The notes under the pieces are model-generated. The model was not told the origin of the DNA, made no database searches, and saw nothing but the letters and a program-made list of their open reading frames with translations. This document shows, piece by piece, positions 43,863-52,791 of a stretch of DNA of 64,000 bases. The translations under genes and the position numbers were made by a program. Each line of letters starts with the position of its first letter. Within the stretch, counting starts at the first letter, position 1. The stretch comes from Mycobacterium sp. ENV421 (GTDB lineage Bacteria > Actinomycetota > Actinomycetes > Mycobacteriales > Mycobacteriaceae), in assembly GCF_002887815.1 (NCBI RefSeq), contig NZ_PDHO01000021.1:20222-84221 (forward strand), read 5' to 3'.

Positions 43863-44075
43863 TCACGGTGCCTCGTCGCTCAGCAGCCGGACTAGCTGAC
43901 GGTCGTCCAGCGCGGTCCAGGCGAGCCACTGATCGGGGGCATCTTCGGGCTCGATGGCTGCTGCTCTGGGGGGCGCACACCTGTCCGGCGCGATCGCCGG
44001 CCTGTCCCGTTTGGCACGGCGCGCCCGCCAGATGCTGTAGGCGAACAGCGAAAGGAACTGAATCACGATGCTCAC
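43863..44075 (-). CDS. Small membrane-anchored partner of slipin
   Basis: 70 residues from a GTG whose first bases overlap the TGA of the slipin gene (GTGA). The N-terminal 14 residues (VIQFLSLFAYSIW) are hydrophobic, followed by a basic stretch (RARRAKRDR) and an acidic C-terminal part (LAWTALDDRQLVRLL). The overlap and same strand suggest it is expressed with slipin and may act with it. No known family recognised. Confidence 0.55.
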   Translation of the reverse strand: MSIVIQFLSLFAYSIWRARRAKRDRPAIAPDRCAPPRAAAIEPEDAPDQWLAWTALDDRQLVRLLSDEAP

Positions 44076-44935
44076 GACCGGCCCCCTGCACTGGACGCCC
44101 CGTTGGCCACCGTGTCAACGGGAGTCGGGACCGGGATGGGTGGCTGCGGCTCCGGCCGGTCGGCGGCGGATGCCTCTCGGGCCAGAAATGCACCGAGTTC
44201 GGCGATGGTCGACATCAACGGCGCCGGAAACACGACGGTGGTGTTCTTGTCCACACCGAGCTCGACCAGGGTCTGCAAATTGCGCAGCTGCAGCGCCAGC
44301 GGGTGCGCCATCATGGTGTCCGAGGCGTCACCGAGAGCCGCAGCTGCCAGCGATTCGCCTTCGGCGTTGATGATTTTCGCGCGCTTCTCCCGCTCCGCCT
44401 CCGCCTGGCGCGCCATCGCACGCTTCATGCTGTCGGGCAGTTGGATGTCCTTGAGCTCGACCAGGGTGACCTGCACACCCCACTCGATCGTGGTGACGTC
44501 GAGGATGTCCTGGATGTCGAGGTTGATCTTGTCGGTCTCCGAAAGCGTCTCGTCCAGAGTGTGCTGACCGACGACCTTACGCAACGTCGTTTGTGCGATC
44601 TGATCGATCGCGGAGTGGACATTCTCGATCGCCACCACCGACTTCACCGCGTCGACAACCTTGAAGTAGGCCACGGCCGACACATCGACACTGACGTTGT
44701 CCCGGGTGATGATGCCCTGGGACTGGATCGGCATCGTCACGATCCGCAGCGAGATCCGATGCAGCACATCGACGAACGGGATGATCAGCCGCAGACCCGG
44801 TCTGCGTTCCCCCACGACGCGACCCAGCCGGAACAGCACGCCATTTTCGTACTGCTTGACGATGCGCACCGACATGGCGGCGCCCAGCACGAACAGGACA
44901 GCGAGGGTAGCGAGTACCGCGATCAACGAGTTCAT
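44072..44935 (-). CDS. Slipin (SPFH/stomatin-like protein)
   Basis: 287 residues. N-terminal membrane hairpin (SLIAVLATLAVLFVLGAAM), then the SPFH domain: VRIVKQYENGVLFRLGRVVGERRPGLRLIIPFVD and ITRDNVSVDVSAVAYFKVVDAVKSVVAIENV, then a coiled-coil arm with KIINAEGESLAAAALGDASD. The C-terminal 40 residues are Pro-rich (PQPPIPVPTPVD). Slipins form membrane scaffolds. Usually a NfeD partner accompanies prokaryotic slipins; here none is adjacent, only the 70-residue protein. Confidence 0.9.
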   Translation of the reverse strand: MNSLIAVLATLAVLFVLGAAMSVRIVKQYENGVLFRLGRVVGERRPGLRLIIPFVDVLHRISLRIVTMPIQSQGIITRDNVSVDVSAVAYFKVVDAVKSVVAIENVHSAIDQIAQTTLRKVVGQHTLDETLSETDKINLDIQDILDVTTIEWGVQVTLVELKDIQLPDSMKRAMARQAEAEREKRAKIINAEGESLAAAALGDASDTMMAHPLALQLRNLQTLVELGVDKNTTVVFPAPLMSTIAELGAFLAREASAADRPEPQPPIPVPTPVDTVANGASSAGGRS

Positions 44936-45609
44936 CGCCGGCCACCCCTCGAATAGGCCGGCGAGCCGCAGCGTGATCGAGGAGAGGAATCGTGTGCAGA
45001 AATGAGTGAAGAAATCATGGTGATCCGGACGTCTGTGCGATCACCGGCATGTCACGGTTCGGAGCCAATGCTCCTGAGTTCTGCGGCGGACGGCCGAACT
45101 CATCCCGGACCAGCTGACATTCCCAGCCACCCGCAACGCTACACCCCCTCCATAACCGCCGCTCGTCGGTCACCGCAGCCGAACCGATCAGTCGACTCTC
45201 GGCTCTCCTCGGCGCGGATCGCCAGTGCATCATGTTGAGCCCCAGAAGCATTGGGCTACACATGTTCCGCGAATCGGAAATCACCCACCCAAGTCCACCT
45301 GGATCCGCGACCTCACCTGACGCGATGCGTCTTGCGCGTCGGTCGGATCCCATCGAGCGCTCGCCTGGGTTGTTGCCGCGGGCATCCAGCGGCTTCCCAG
45401 GAACTTGCTCAGTAGACTGCGCCCGCGGCGTGTAGCGTCGGCCATGGTTGAGCACATCAGCCAGTCCCGGACGGTTTGCTGTCCGCCGCTGCGCTTTGTG
45501 AGCAGCCTGTCGCACCGGACCACTCGGTGATGACACCACCATTTGGGATGCACCGTGAACGCTCCGCCTGCCTTCAGCGCCCGTGGCGTTCCGGCCTGCC
45601 GATTACACA
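44936..45609. other. Gene-poor region upstream of the proton ATPase
   Basis: About 670 bases with no convincing gene. Frames are open on both strands (for example 45015-45542 minus) but show no domain, signal or usable ribosome site, and base composition is more even than in neighbours. It contains a 14-mer CGGACCACTCGGTG (45516-45529) that recurs at 55488-55501. Possibly the long regulatory region of the ATPase, or a decayed gene. Confidence 0.4.
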
Positions 45610-48081
45610 ATGACCGCTGATACGCCTGCTGCCGACCTGAAGTCGGCGCCACTGGCCGAGGTCGAGAATCGACTCGGTTACTCCCCCGATGGGCTGAGCG
45701 CAGCCAACGCCGTGAAGCGGTTGGAAAAGTACGGACCCAACGAGATCGCCGAACACAAGACCAACCCGTTGTTGAAGTTCCTGAGCTACTTCTGGGGTCC
45801 GATCCCGTGGATGATCGAGATTGCCGTCGTGTTGTCGGGTGCGGTGGGGCACTGGCCGGATTTCTTCATCATCCTGGTGCTGCTGATGGCCAACGGGGTG
45901 GTCGGATACACCGAGGAACGTCAGGCCGGCAACGCCATTGACGCGCTGAAGGCCAAGCTGGCGGTCAATGCCCGCGTGATCCGCGACGGTGTGTGGATAA
46001 CCACCCCGTCGCGGGAGTTGGTGCCCGGTGATGTGATCCGGCTGCGGCTCGGTGACATCGTCCCGGCCGACGCCCGACTGCTGGATGGTGACGAGATCGA
46101 GGTCGACCAGTCCGCGCTGACCGGCGAATCGCTGGCCGCCACCCGCGGGGCCGGTGAGGCGGTGTTCTCCGGGTCGATCGTCCGGCAAGGCGAGATCGGC
46201 GCGCTGGTCTATGCCACCGGCGCCGGCACCTACTTCGGCAAAACCGCTGAACTGGTTCAGGACGCGCACACGGTCAGCCACTTCCAACGGGCCGTGCTCA
46301 AGATCGGCAACTCCCTGATCATCCTGGCCGTCGTGCTGGTGTCGGTCATCGTGGTGGCGTCGCTATTGCGCGATAACGGCATCCTGACCACCCTGCAATT
46401 CGCGCTGGTGCTGACCGTGGCGGCGATCCCGGTGGCGATGCCGACCGTGCTGTCGGTGACGATGGCCGTCGGCGCGCGCCTGCTTGCCAAAAAACAGGCC
46501 ATCGTCAGCCGGCTGGTGGCCATCGAGGAACTCGCCGGCGTGGACGTGCTCTGCGCGGACAAGACCGGCACCCTGACCCAGAACTCCCTGACGTTGGGCA
46601 CCCCGTTCGCCGTCGACGGCGTCACCCCCGCGGACGTGATCCTCGACGGTGCGCTGGCCTCCCGCTCAGACAACGACGACCCCATCGACCGCGCCGTTCT
46701 CGGCGGACTCAAAGACGCCGCAGTCTTAAACTCTTACACGATCACTCATTTCGCACCGTTCGACCCGGTGCACAAACGCACCGAGGCCGCCGTCACAACC
46801 GCCGACGGGACCACATTCCGGGTCACCAAGGGCGCCCCGCAGGTCATCCTGGCACTGGTTGGCAACGCCGCGCAGATCACGCCGGCCGCCGATAAGGCGG
46901 TCAACGATTTCGCCGAACGCGGTTTCCGGTCGCTGGGCGTGGCCCGCGCCGACGGCGACGGCGACTGGCAGTTCACCGGTGTGCTACCGCTGTTCGACCC
47001 GCCGCGCGACGATGCCGCAGCCACGATCTCCACCGCGGCCGCGATGGGCGTCACCGTCAAGATGGTGACCGGGGATGCGCTGGCAATCGCCAAGGAGACG
47101 GCCGCGAAGATCGGTCTGGGCACCGACATCCTCGACGCCACCGGCCTGGGCGATACGAAGAAGGACGAGTCGGCGGCGGTGGGCAAATCGATCGAGACCG
47201 CCGACGGTTTCGCGCAGGTCTTCCCCGAGCACAAATACCACATCGTCGATGTACTGCAGAAGCGTGGCCATATCGTGGGGATGACCGGCGACGGGGTCAA
47301 TGACGCTCCCGCATTGAAGAAGGCGGACTGCGGCATCGCCGTGTCAGGGGCCACCGACGCTGCGCGGGCGGCCGCGGACATCGTGCTGCTGACCCCGGGT
47401 CTGTCGGTGATCATCGACGCAATCAAAGAGAGCCGCAAGATCTTTCAGCGGATGAACAGCTACGCGATCTACCGCATCGCCGAAACCCTGCGGGTGTTGC
47501 TGTTCATGACAGTCGCGATCCTGGTGTTCAACTTCTACCCGCTGACCGCGATCATGATCGTGATGCTCGCACTGCTCAACGACGGCGCGATCCTGTCCAT
47601 CGCCTACGACAGGGTGCACTACCGCAATGAGCCTGAGGCATGGAACATGCGGATGGTGCTGGGAATCGCCACCGTGCTGGGCGTCCTCGGGCCGATCGCC
47701 GCGTTCGGCCTGTTCTACCTCGGTGACCGCGTTTTCTACCTCGGCCCTCAGCGCGTGCAGACTCTGATGTATCTCATGCTCTCCGTCGCCGGGCACCTCA
47801 CGATCTTCCTGACCCGAACCCGCGGACCGTTCTGGTCCATCCGGCCCGCGCGCATCCTGCTGCTCGCCGTCTTCGGCACGCAGGCCATCGCCACACTCAT
47901 CGCCGTCTACGGGCTGTTCATGACCCCGCTCGGCTGGGGGTGGGCGGCCGTAGTCTGGGCATACGCTCTGGTGTGGTTCCTCATCAGCGACCGTGTGAAA
48001 CTCGCCGCCTATCGCATCCTCGATCCAGCGAAAACCCTTGAAGGCCAGGATGAAAGACGCGTCGTCATCGGTCAGGGGTGA
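45610..48081 (+). CDS. P-type plasma-membrane proton-efflux ATPase (P3A type)
   Basis: 823 residues from the ATG at 45610. The family motifs are present: TGES (about 178-181), phosphorylation site CADKTGTLTQN with Asp317, KGAPQVI, MVTGDALAIAKETA and GMTGDGVNDAPALKKADCGIAV. AAIPVAMPTVLSV is the M4 segment and ALLNDGAILSIAYDRV the M6 segment. It resembles fungal and plant H+-ATPases and their prokaryotic homologues, pumping protons out at the cost of ATP. No good ribosome site is seen before the ATG, so a start slightly upstream is possible. Next to PPK2, which could supply nucleotide. Confidence 0.9.
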   Translation: MTADTPAADLKSAPLAEVENRLGYSPDGLSAANAVKRLEKYGPNEIAEHKTNPLLKFLSYFWGPIPWMIEIAVVLSGAVGHWPDFFIILVLLMANGVVGYTEERQAGNAIDALKAKLAVNARVIRDGVWITTPSRELVPGDVIRLRLGDIVPADARLLDGDEIEVDQSALTGESLAATRGAGEAVFSGSIVRQGEIGALVYATGAGTYFGKTAELVQDAHTVSHFQRAVLKIGNSLIILAVVLVSVIVVASLLRDNGILTTLQFALVLTVAAIPVAMPTVLSVTMAVGARLLAKKQAIVSRLVAIEELAGVDVLCADKTGTLTQNSLTLGTPFAVDGVTPADVILDGALASRSDNDDPIDRAVLGGLKDAAVLNSYTITHFAPFDPVHKRTEAAVTTADGTTFRVTKGAPQVILALVGNAAQITPAADKAVNDFAERGFRSLGVARADGDGDWQFTGVLPLFDPPRDDAAATISTAAAMGVTVKMVTGDALAIAKETAAKIGLGTDILDATGLGDTKKDESAAVGKSIETADGFAQVFPEHKYHIVDVLQKRGHIVGMTGDGVNDAPALKKADCGIAVSGATDAARAAADIVLLTPGLSVIIDAIKESRKIFQRMNSYAIYRIAETLRVLLFMTVAILVFNFYPLTAIMIVMLALLNDGAILSIAYDRVHYRNEPEAWNMRMVLGIATVLGVLGPIAAFGLFYLGDRVFYLGPQRVQTLMYLMLSVAGHLTIFLTRTRGPFWSIRPARILLLAVFGTQAIATLIAVYGLFMTPLGWGWAAVVWAYALVWFLISDRVKLAAYRILDPAKTLEGQDERRVVIGQG

Positions 48082-48127
48082 CGGCGCTCGCTGGAAAACG
48101 GATATCTGACATCACCAGGAGGCGACG

Positions 48128-49036
48128 ATGTCGGTGCAGTGGACAACGTTGGCAGCGCCCACTCGAGTCACGCCCGGGTCGACGGTGGATCTGATGAAGC
48201 ACTTCGATCCCGGCCGCCGCGACGAGAAACTGGGAAAGGATGGCGGCATCGCTGCCCTCGCTGAGGCAGAAGCGGCGCTGCTGGATCTGCAGGACCGCTT
48301 CTTCGCCCAAGCCGATCGGTCGCTGCTGATTGTCCTTCAAGGCATCGATGCGGCCGGTAAAGACGGCACGATCAAGCACGTGATGAGCGGTCTGAACCCC
48401 GAGGGGGTCGATATACACAGCTTCAAAGCGCCCTCAGCGGCCGAGCAGGCCCACGACTATCTATGGCGCCACCAAGCCGCGCTGCCGGAACTGGGACGCA
48501 TCGCGGTGTTCAACCGGTCCCACTATGAGAACGTGCTCATCACCCGCGTGCACCCGGAGTTGTTGTGGCCCCGCACCGCAGTGCTCGACTCAAAGGACCT
48601 CTGGCAGCGGCGGTATCGCGATATCAACGAGTGGGAGCGCTACCTCACCGACAACGGGACGATCATCGTCAAGGTGTTCCTCAACCTGTCCAAGGGAGAA
48701 CAGGAGCGCCGGTTCCTGGCACGCATCGAGGAGCCAGAGAAGAACTGGAAGTTCTCAGCTGACGATCTCCGGGAGCGCCGCTTCTGGGACCAGTACCAGA
48801 AGGCGTTCGGCGACATGCTCAGCCACACCAGCACCGCCTGGGCGCCCTGGCATGTGATTCCCGCAGACCACAAGTGGTTCAGCCACTTGTCGACCTCCGC
48901 GGTGCTGCTGGAGACCCTGCGGGACCTCAACCCGCACTATCCCCAGGTCGATGCCGCCGTCAAAACCGAACTGGCGCAGGCAAAGAAGGAACTACTAGGC
49001 ACCGACACCGGGCAGCCCGCGCAGCCGCCACCGTGA
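48128..49036 (+). CDS. Polyphosphate kinase 2 family protein (PPK2)
   Basis: 302 residues with AGGAGGCGACG before the ATG. Walker A GIDAAGKDGTIKHVM (about 73-87), Walker B/lid FNRSHYENVLITRVHPELL (about 130-148), and DINEWERYLTDNGTIIVKVFLNLSKGEQ show the PPK2 P-loop fold. PPK2 enzymes phosphorylate ADP, GDP or AMP with polyphosphate. The single-domain form here could regenerate ATP or ADP. Lies 46 nt after the proton ATPase and may share its transcript. Confidence 0.9.
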   Translation: MSVQWTTLAAPTRVTPGSTVDLMKHFDPGRRDEKLGKDGGIAALAEAEAALLDLQDRFFAQADRSLLIVLQGIDAAGKDGTIKHVMSGLNPEGVDIHSFKAPSAAEQAHDYLWRHQAALPELGRIAVFNRSHYENVLITRVHPELLWPRTAVLDSKDLWQRRYRDINEWERYLTDNGTIIVKVFLNLSKGEQERRFLARIEEPEKNWKFSADDLRERRFWDQYQKAFGDMLSHTSTAWAPWHVIPADHKWFSHLSTSAVLLETLRDLNPHYPQVDAAVKTELAQAKKELLGTDTGQPAQPPP

Positions 49037-49076
49037 CCGACGCCCTGAAGAGATTGGGTGACGGCAACGCCGACGC

Positions 49077-52000
49077 TCAGCCGGGGAATCGGACGGTGGT
49101 TCCCGGCGTGAGCGCGACGACGCGACCATGGCATTCCACGTCGACTCGGCCGGTGTCGCGCGGATCCACGCTGATGATCACACCCTTGCCGCTGACCCGA
49201 AGGTGCAGATGTAGGCCGCGATAGTGGATCGGAACTGCCAGCACGCCCAGTGTCTCCGGCCAGTGCGGGGACAGAATGATGCGGCCCGAACGGGTCTCCA
49301 GCCCGGTGAAGCACCGCTGCATCAGGTCGACGCTGCCGGCCATCGCTGCGAGGTGAATGCCCTCGGACGTGGTGCCACCCTGGATGTCGGAAACGTCGGA
49401 CGTCAGAACCTGTTGGAAGAACTCCATGGCGCGATCACGATTCCCCCGGGCCAGCACCCAGCTGTGGACCACACCACTGAGCGTCGACCCGTGCGATGTG
49501 CGGGCGATGTAGTAGTCGACCGTCTTCGGGATCTGCTCGCGCGTGAAGCGGTAGCCGAGCCGGTCGAGTATCTCCCGCAACTCGTCTGACGACATGAGAT
49601 AGAGCAGCATCAACGCATCGGCCTGCTTGGACGCCTGGTAGCGATTGACATCGTCGTCCTCGGCCTCCAAGATGCGGTCGAGGCGCTGAATGTTGCCGTA
49701 CTTCTCGCGGTAGGCGTCCCAATCCAGCTCCTTGAGATCGCCGTAGCCTTCGAACTGACTGATGACATCCCCACCGGGCTCCGACCCGGTGCTCGGGGCA
49801 GAGTGGAACGGGACGAACATCCGGCGGCTCACCTGCTCCCAGTTTGCCAATTCGGCACTGTGCAGTCCCAGCGTCTCCCTCAGGTCGAGGCGGTTCGGCA
49901 GGGGCAGCAGATTCAGCGCGTCGAAGGCCCGCATGATCACCCACACCGCCATCACGTTGGTGTACGCGTTGTTGTCGATGCCGTCGTACGGCGCATTCGG
50001 ATAGCCGGAGTGGAATTCGTCCGGCCCGATCACGCCCCGGATGCTGTAGCGGTCCCGCTCCTCGTCGTAGCTTGCTCTGCTGACGAAGAAGCGTGCGATC
50101 TCCGCCAGCATCTCCGCGCCGTAGTCGATCAGATACGCGAGATCGCCGGTGGCCTGGTAGAACTTCCACGCGTTGTAGGCAACGGCGATTCCGATGTGGT
50201 GCGCGCGAGCGCTCGAGTCCGGGTTCCACCGGCCGCTGCGCGGATTCAGGTGCAGCAGTGGGCTTTCCTCGCGCCCATCGCTGCCCGACTGCCACGGAAA
50301 CATCGCGCCGGCATAACCGGCCGCCGCAGCGGCGTGCCTGGCCTCCGGCAGTCTCCGGTAGCGGTATCGCAACAGGGAACGGGTGATCATCGGCAGCCGC
50401 AGGTTGAGCACGGGGAAGATAAAAAGCTCGTCCCAGAAGATGTGGCCGCGATACGCCTCGCCGTGCAGTCCGCGCGCCGGCACCCCGACGTCGAGATCGG
50501 AACTGTTCGGCGACACCGTCTGCAGCAGATGCAGCAGATGCAGTCGCAAGATTCGCAATTCGTCGGTGAAGTCATCGAACTCGATGGACAGCCGCTCCCA
50601 CAGATGCACCCACTCGGTCAGGTGCCCGTCGAGTAGATCCGCGAACCGGCCGATCTGGCTCAGCCGGCGTTGGGCGTCGACGCTGGGTTCGGATATCGCG
50701 ACGTCGCGCCCCGTATAGAGGGTTACCACCTTCTCCACCGTCACCGACTCACCGACTGACAGCCGCACGGAGATGTCGTGGCCGATTTCTGCGTCGTTGT
50801 CGAATGGCTGATAGGCAGCCGGCACGGGCTCGCCGTCGCGCCAGACGGTGCTACGCGCCGCCATTGCGATGGGAATCCGAGACTGGTTCGTCTGCACCGC
50901 CAAAAGCACTGAATTGCCTGAGATTTCGCGCTTCTCCAGCATTTCGAGATGAGCGTCGGCCAAGTCGCGATAACGCTCGACCAACGCGTTGCGGACATTG
51001 CCGTCCAGCGTCGAGCGAACCTCGATCACCCCTGACCAATTCTCGGCGACGATCGTCGTCGCGAGCGCACCAACGTGCGGCATGTGCATCGCGATGAACC
51101 GTTGTTGTGTCAGTGCGCTCATGCGGCCTGCGTCATCGGTGAAACGGACCTCGCGCGTCAGAACCGCGCCGCGAAGATCCAGGGTCTGCCGGTAGGACAG
51201 CACCGTGACCGCGTCGATGTCGAACCAACTGCCGTCGTCGATCCGGAAGGTCAGCGCCAGCCAGTTGGGCAGGTTCACCAGACTCTCGTTGTCGATCGTC
51301 TCGCCCGATATGTCGTCGACGAGACGGTTGTACACCCCCGCGGCATAGGTGCCCGGGTAGTGCACCTGCCCGGCTTTCGACTCGGGCGCAGCACCCCGGG
51401 TGGCGAAATAGCCGTTCCCCACTGTGCACAACGCCTCCCGGAGCTTTTCGCTCTGCGGGTCATATCCCTCGAAGGTGAAGTCCCAGGCCTCGCCCGACGC
51501 GTGATTCTTGTAGGCCAGCCACCGAGACCCGCGCTCGATGAACGCACGCACCTGATCGGGACCGGCCAGGGTGAAATGAGCAGCGGTCTTGCGGTCGCCG
51601 TCCTCGTCGTGCCCCACGACGATCCCGATACCGTCGAATTGCACTGCATCGAAAGCATCTTCGTCGGTCATATCGTCGCCGATGTAGATCGGCAGCAGGG
51701 AGTCGGACCCATCGATTCGGTCGAGGATCCAGGCCAGCGTGGTTCCTTTGTCCCAGTCGATGTCCGGTCGCAGCTCGACGAGCATGCGCCCGCTGGTGAC
51801 CCGTAGATCATCGTGCTGTCCGAGCCGGTGCGTCGCGGCGACGATCTCGCCGACGTGTTCAGGGGCGACCTCGCGGTAATGCACCGCCACGGCGAAGCGC
51901 TTGTGCTCCACTCGTACACCGGGAATGTGCGCCAGGGTTGCGCGTAGCTCGTCGGCTGCGTTCTGCAGGGCGGCCACGGCCGCAGCGGCCGCCTCGTTCT

Positions 52001-52739
52001 GGTGGTACGTGCCGTCGGGTCCGATCAGCTCGAACCCATGGCTGCCGGCGTACCAGATGCCGGGTATGCCCACCCGGTCGCGGATGTCGGCGAGGTCGCG
52101 GCCGCTCAGGACCGCCACGGGGCACACCGCGGAGACGAGTTTCAGCGCCTCGGCCCCTCCCTCGACGAGCTCGGCTGCGGCGGGATCGGACACGATCGGG
52201 GCCAATGTTCCGTCGTAGTCGAGAAACAACACCGACTGCCGGGCAATGATGACACCGATGAGCTGACCGTAGGCTTCCAGCGCATTCGGGAGGTCGGAGA
52301 TGCGCTTGTCCCCTGCCCGAACCGCGACGTCGGCAAGGTCTGCCAGCACGACATCGGCTCCGCACCGCACCAGCGTGTCGGGGTCCCCGGTTCCGTCGAG
52401 GCCGATAACAAGTGCGAATCCGCCATCGTGAGCCGCGGTCACCCCGGCGTCGGTGTCCCCCACGACGGCCGCACGTTGTGGACTGACCCCGAGGCGGCGT
52501 GTGGCGCCCTCCAGACTGTCGATGCAGACATCGAACAGATCATCTACCCCGGCTGCTTTCAACACGTCCTGAAAGCGCGGGTTGGACCCGTGGGCCGCCG
52601 TTGCGACGCCGCCGCCGCGCAGCTTGCGCGCCAGTTCGACCATCGCCCCGAACAGTCTCGGGTCGTCGATCAGCGCACCATCGAGGTCGAAGATCACCGC
52701 GTCGTGATAGCGGGGGTCGACAGTGACCGGCAACTTCAC
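49077..52739 (-). CDS. Trehalose-phosphatase/GH65 fusion (OtsB1-like) with a capless HAD domain
   Basis: 1220 residues from a GTG (52739) after GAGGAGCTGAGCA. Three parts: residues 1-135 a HAD domain (FDLDGALIDD 17-26; GDTDAG 94-99); 168-405 a trehalose-6-phosphatase (LFLDYDGTLAP 171-181; LSGRDLADI; YIGDDMTDEDAFD 352-364); 420-1220 glycoside hydrolase family 65, with general acid Glu908 in GVIGPDEFH and GIDNNAYTN after it. M. tuberculosis OtsB1 has the same order and about 1327 residues; the shortening here falls in the HAD domain, which lacks its cap (about 70-110 residues). Likely handles trehalose or a related disaccharide phosphate. Faces PpsA upstream on the same strand, with about 50 bases between. 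Confidence 0.88.
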   Translation of the reverse strand: MKLPVTVDPRYHDAVIFDLDGALIDDPRLFGAMVELARKLRGGGVATAAHGSNPRFQDVLKAAGVDDLFDVCIDSLEGATRRLGVSPQRAAVVGDTDAGVTAAHDGGFALVIGLDGTGDPDTLVRCGADVVLADLADVAVRAGDKRISDLPNALEAYGQLIGVIIARQSVLFLDYDGTLAPIVSDPAAAELVEGGAEALKLVSAVCPVAVLSGRDLADIRDRVGIPGIWYAGSHGFELIGPDGTYHQNEAAAAAVAALQNAADELRATLAHIPGVRVEHKRFAVAVHYREVAPEHVGEIVAATHRLGQHDDLRVTSGRMLVELRPDIDWDKGTTLAWILDRIDGSDSLLPIYIGDDMTDEDAFDAVQFDGIGIVVGHDEDGDRKTAAHFTLAGPDQVRAFIERGSRWLAYKNHASGEAWDFTFEGYDPQSEKLREALCTVGNGYFATRGAAPESKAGQVHYPGTYAAGVYNRLVDDISGETIDNESLVNLPNWLALTFRIDDGSWFDIDAVTVLSYRQTLDLRGAVLTREVRFTDDAGRMSALTQQRFIAMHMPHVGALATTIVAENWSGVIEVRSTLDGNVRNALVERYRDLADAHLEMLEKREISGNSVLLAVQTNQSRIPIAMAARSTVWRDGEPVPAAYQPFDNDAEIGHDISVRLSVGESVTVEKVVTLYTGRDVAISEPSVDAQRRLSQIGRFADLLDGHLTEWVHLWERLSIEFDDFTDELRILRLHLLHLLQTVSPNSSDLDVGVPARGLHGEAYRGHIFWDELFIFPVLNLRLPMITRSLLRYRYRRLPEARHAAAAAGYAGAMFPWQSGSDGREESPLLHLNPRSGRWNPDSSARAHHIGIAVAYNAWKFYQATGDLAYLIDYGAEMLAEIARFFVSRASYDEERDRYSIRGVIGPDEFHSGYPNAPYDGIDNNAYTNVMAVWVIMRAFDALNLLPLPNRLDLRETLGLHSAELANWEQVSRRMFVPFHSAPSTGSEPGGDVISQFEGYGDLKELDWDAYREKYGNIQRLDRILEAEDDDVNRYQASKQADALMLLYLMSSDELREILDRLGYRFTREQIPKTVDYYIARTSHGSTLSGVVHSWVLARGNRDRAMEFFQQVLTSDVSDIQGGTTSEGIHLAAMAGSVDLMQRCFTGLETRSGRIILSPHWPETLGVLAVPIHYRGLHLHLRVSGKGVIISVDPRDTGRVDVECHGRVVALTPGTTVRFPG

Positions 52740-52791
52740 TGCTCAGCTCCTCAACAAATTGGCGATGGGCCGCAACGGAATTCGGCGGCGT

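Noticed and set aside
42854..44956. 700-codon plus frame across the alcohol dehydrogenase and slipin genes
   Set aside because: It spans two genes on the other strand and has no protein-like features.
45015..45542. 175-codon minus frame in the gap before the proton ATPase
   Set aside because: No domain, signal or ribosome site; could be a decayed gene but not supportable.
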